DNA from: G965247265 sp965247265
Lineage (GTDB): Bacteria > Pseudomonadota > Gammaproteobacteria > UBA4575
NCBI GenBank assembly: GCA_965247265.1
Contig: OZ252002.1
Location: forward strand, 2,604,001-2,668,000
Reading direction: 5' to 3'
Length of the DNA stretch: 64,000 nucleotides
The notes below the pieces were generated by a model. That model did no database searches and was not told where the DNA came from. It saw only the letters and a program-made list of their open reading frames with translations. The translations under genes were made by a program, and so were the position numbers. Below are positions 63,938 to 64,000 of this stretch, piece after piece; within the stretch, counting starts at the first letter, position 1, and every line of letters starts with the position of its first letter.

Positions 63938-64000
63938 TTACCAATATGATAACCCAATTGCATGCTTAACATCATCTAGTGTATCCCTTGCTACATCGCG
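63938..64000 (-). CDS. trpS: 3' end of probable trpS
   Basis: Only the last 20 codons are in the window: RDVARDTLDDVKHAIGLSYW and a TAA at 63938-63940. The pattern VARDTLDDVKHAIGL resembles the C-terminus of bacterial tryptophanyl-tRNA synthetases, which commonly precede scpA in gammaproteobacteria. The scpA start is 10 bp downstream. Identification from 20 residues plus context is tentative. Confidence 0.55.
   Translation of the reverse strand, partial: RDVARDTLDDVKHAIGLSYW

Overview
The window reads as the chromosome of an AT-rich gammaproteobacterium. The evidence is operon order: thrS-infC-rpmI-rplT-pheS-pheT-ihfA-merR; pheA-tyrA-aroA-cmk-rpsA-ihfB-lapA-lapB-pyrF; gyrA-serC; ubiG-mupP-(rmuC-cysC)-yciK; and trpS-scpA-scpB-rluB. 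Housekeeping proteins have the lengths and motifs of that class, and infC has the non-canonical ATT start typical of IF3 genes. I cannot name a genus from the sequence alone.

Layout. 1-8358 (minus strand): end of lepB, tRNA-Pro, and the translation operon from thrS to ihfA. 8428-31689: a genomic island of about 23 kb inserted in the 3' end of tRNA-Val(GAC). It is bounded by a perfect 46-bp direct repeat and carries a lambda-type integrase (frameshifted) next to the intact tRNA. 31645-45456: tRNA-Val, uvrB, an aspartate aminotransferase, a BRO-N phage-like gene, tRNA-Asn, galU, a comEA relic, and the pyrF to pheA block. 45877-50089 (plus strand): polysaccharide precursor genes (exosortase-associated PLP decarboxylase, a frameshifted nucleotide-sugar dehydrogenase, a UDP-glucuronate epimerase-like gene) wedged between pheA and serC. 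50092-64000: serC, gyrA, methionine-salvage genes mtnA and mtaD, ubiG, a MupP-like phosphatase, rmuC, cysC, yciK, a HhH-GPD glycosylase, rluB, scpB, scpA and the last codons of probable trpS.

The island has two parts. The left part (8.6-14.4 kb) holds a secreted protein, a DUF1097 membrane protein, a lipoprotein, and a TetR-controlled cluster: Tat-exported ferritin-like protein, cytochrome c, broken SDR, RidA and a membrane protein. Copies of a 30-bp hairpin repeat are scattered through it. The right part (14.9-29.3 kb, minus strand) is a six-gene operon that I read as a Druantia-like anti-phage system with extra components. In transcription order these are a MutL/Hsp90-like GHKL ATPase, a DUF4338 (DruA-like) protein, an STY4851/YjiT-like protein, a DruD-position protein, an 1844-aa helicase with a C-terminal DUF1998-like region (DruE-like), and a RecB/Cas4-like PD-(D/E)XK nuclease with an Fe-S cysteine set. 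The GHKL gene has an in-frame amber codon, the nuclease has two compensating frameshifts, and the 355-bp gap in the middle of the operon is best explained by two more one-base losses.

Broken genes are concentrated in accessory DNA (8 lesions in the 23-kb island, 1 in the polysaccharide insert) while about 35 kb of core genes have none. This favours real decay over sequencing error, although several lesions are single-base changes in short homopolymers or simple repeats and raw reads should be checked. All identifications rest on motif recognition and gene order; no database search was run.
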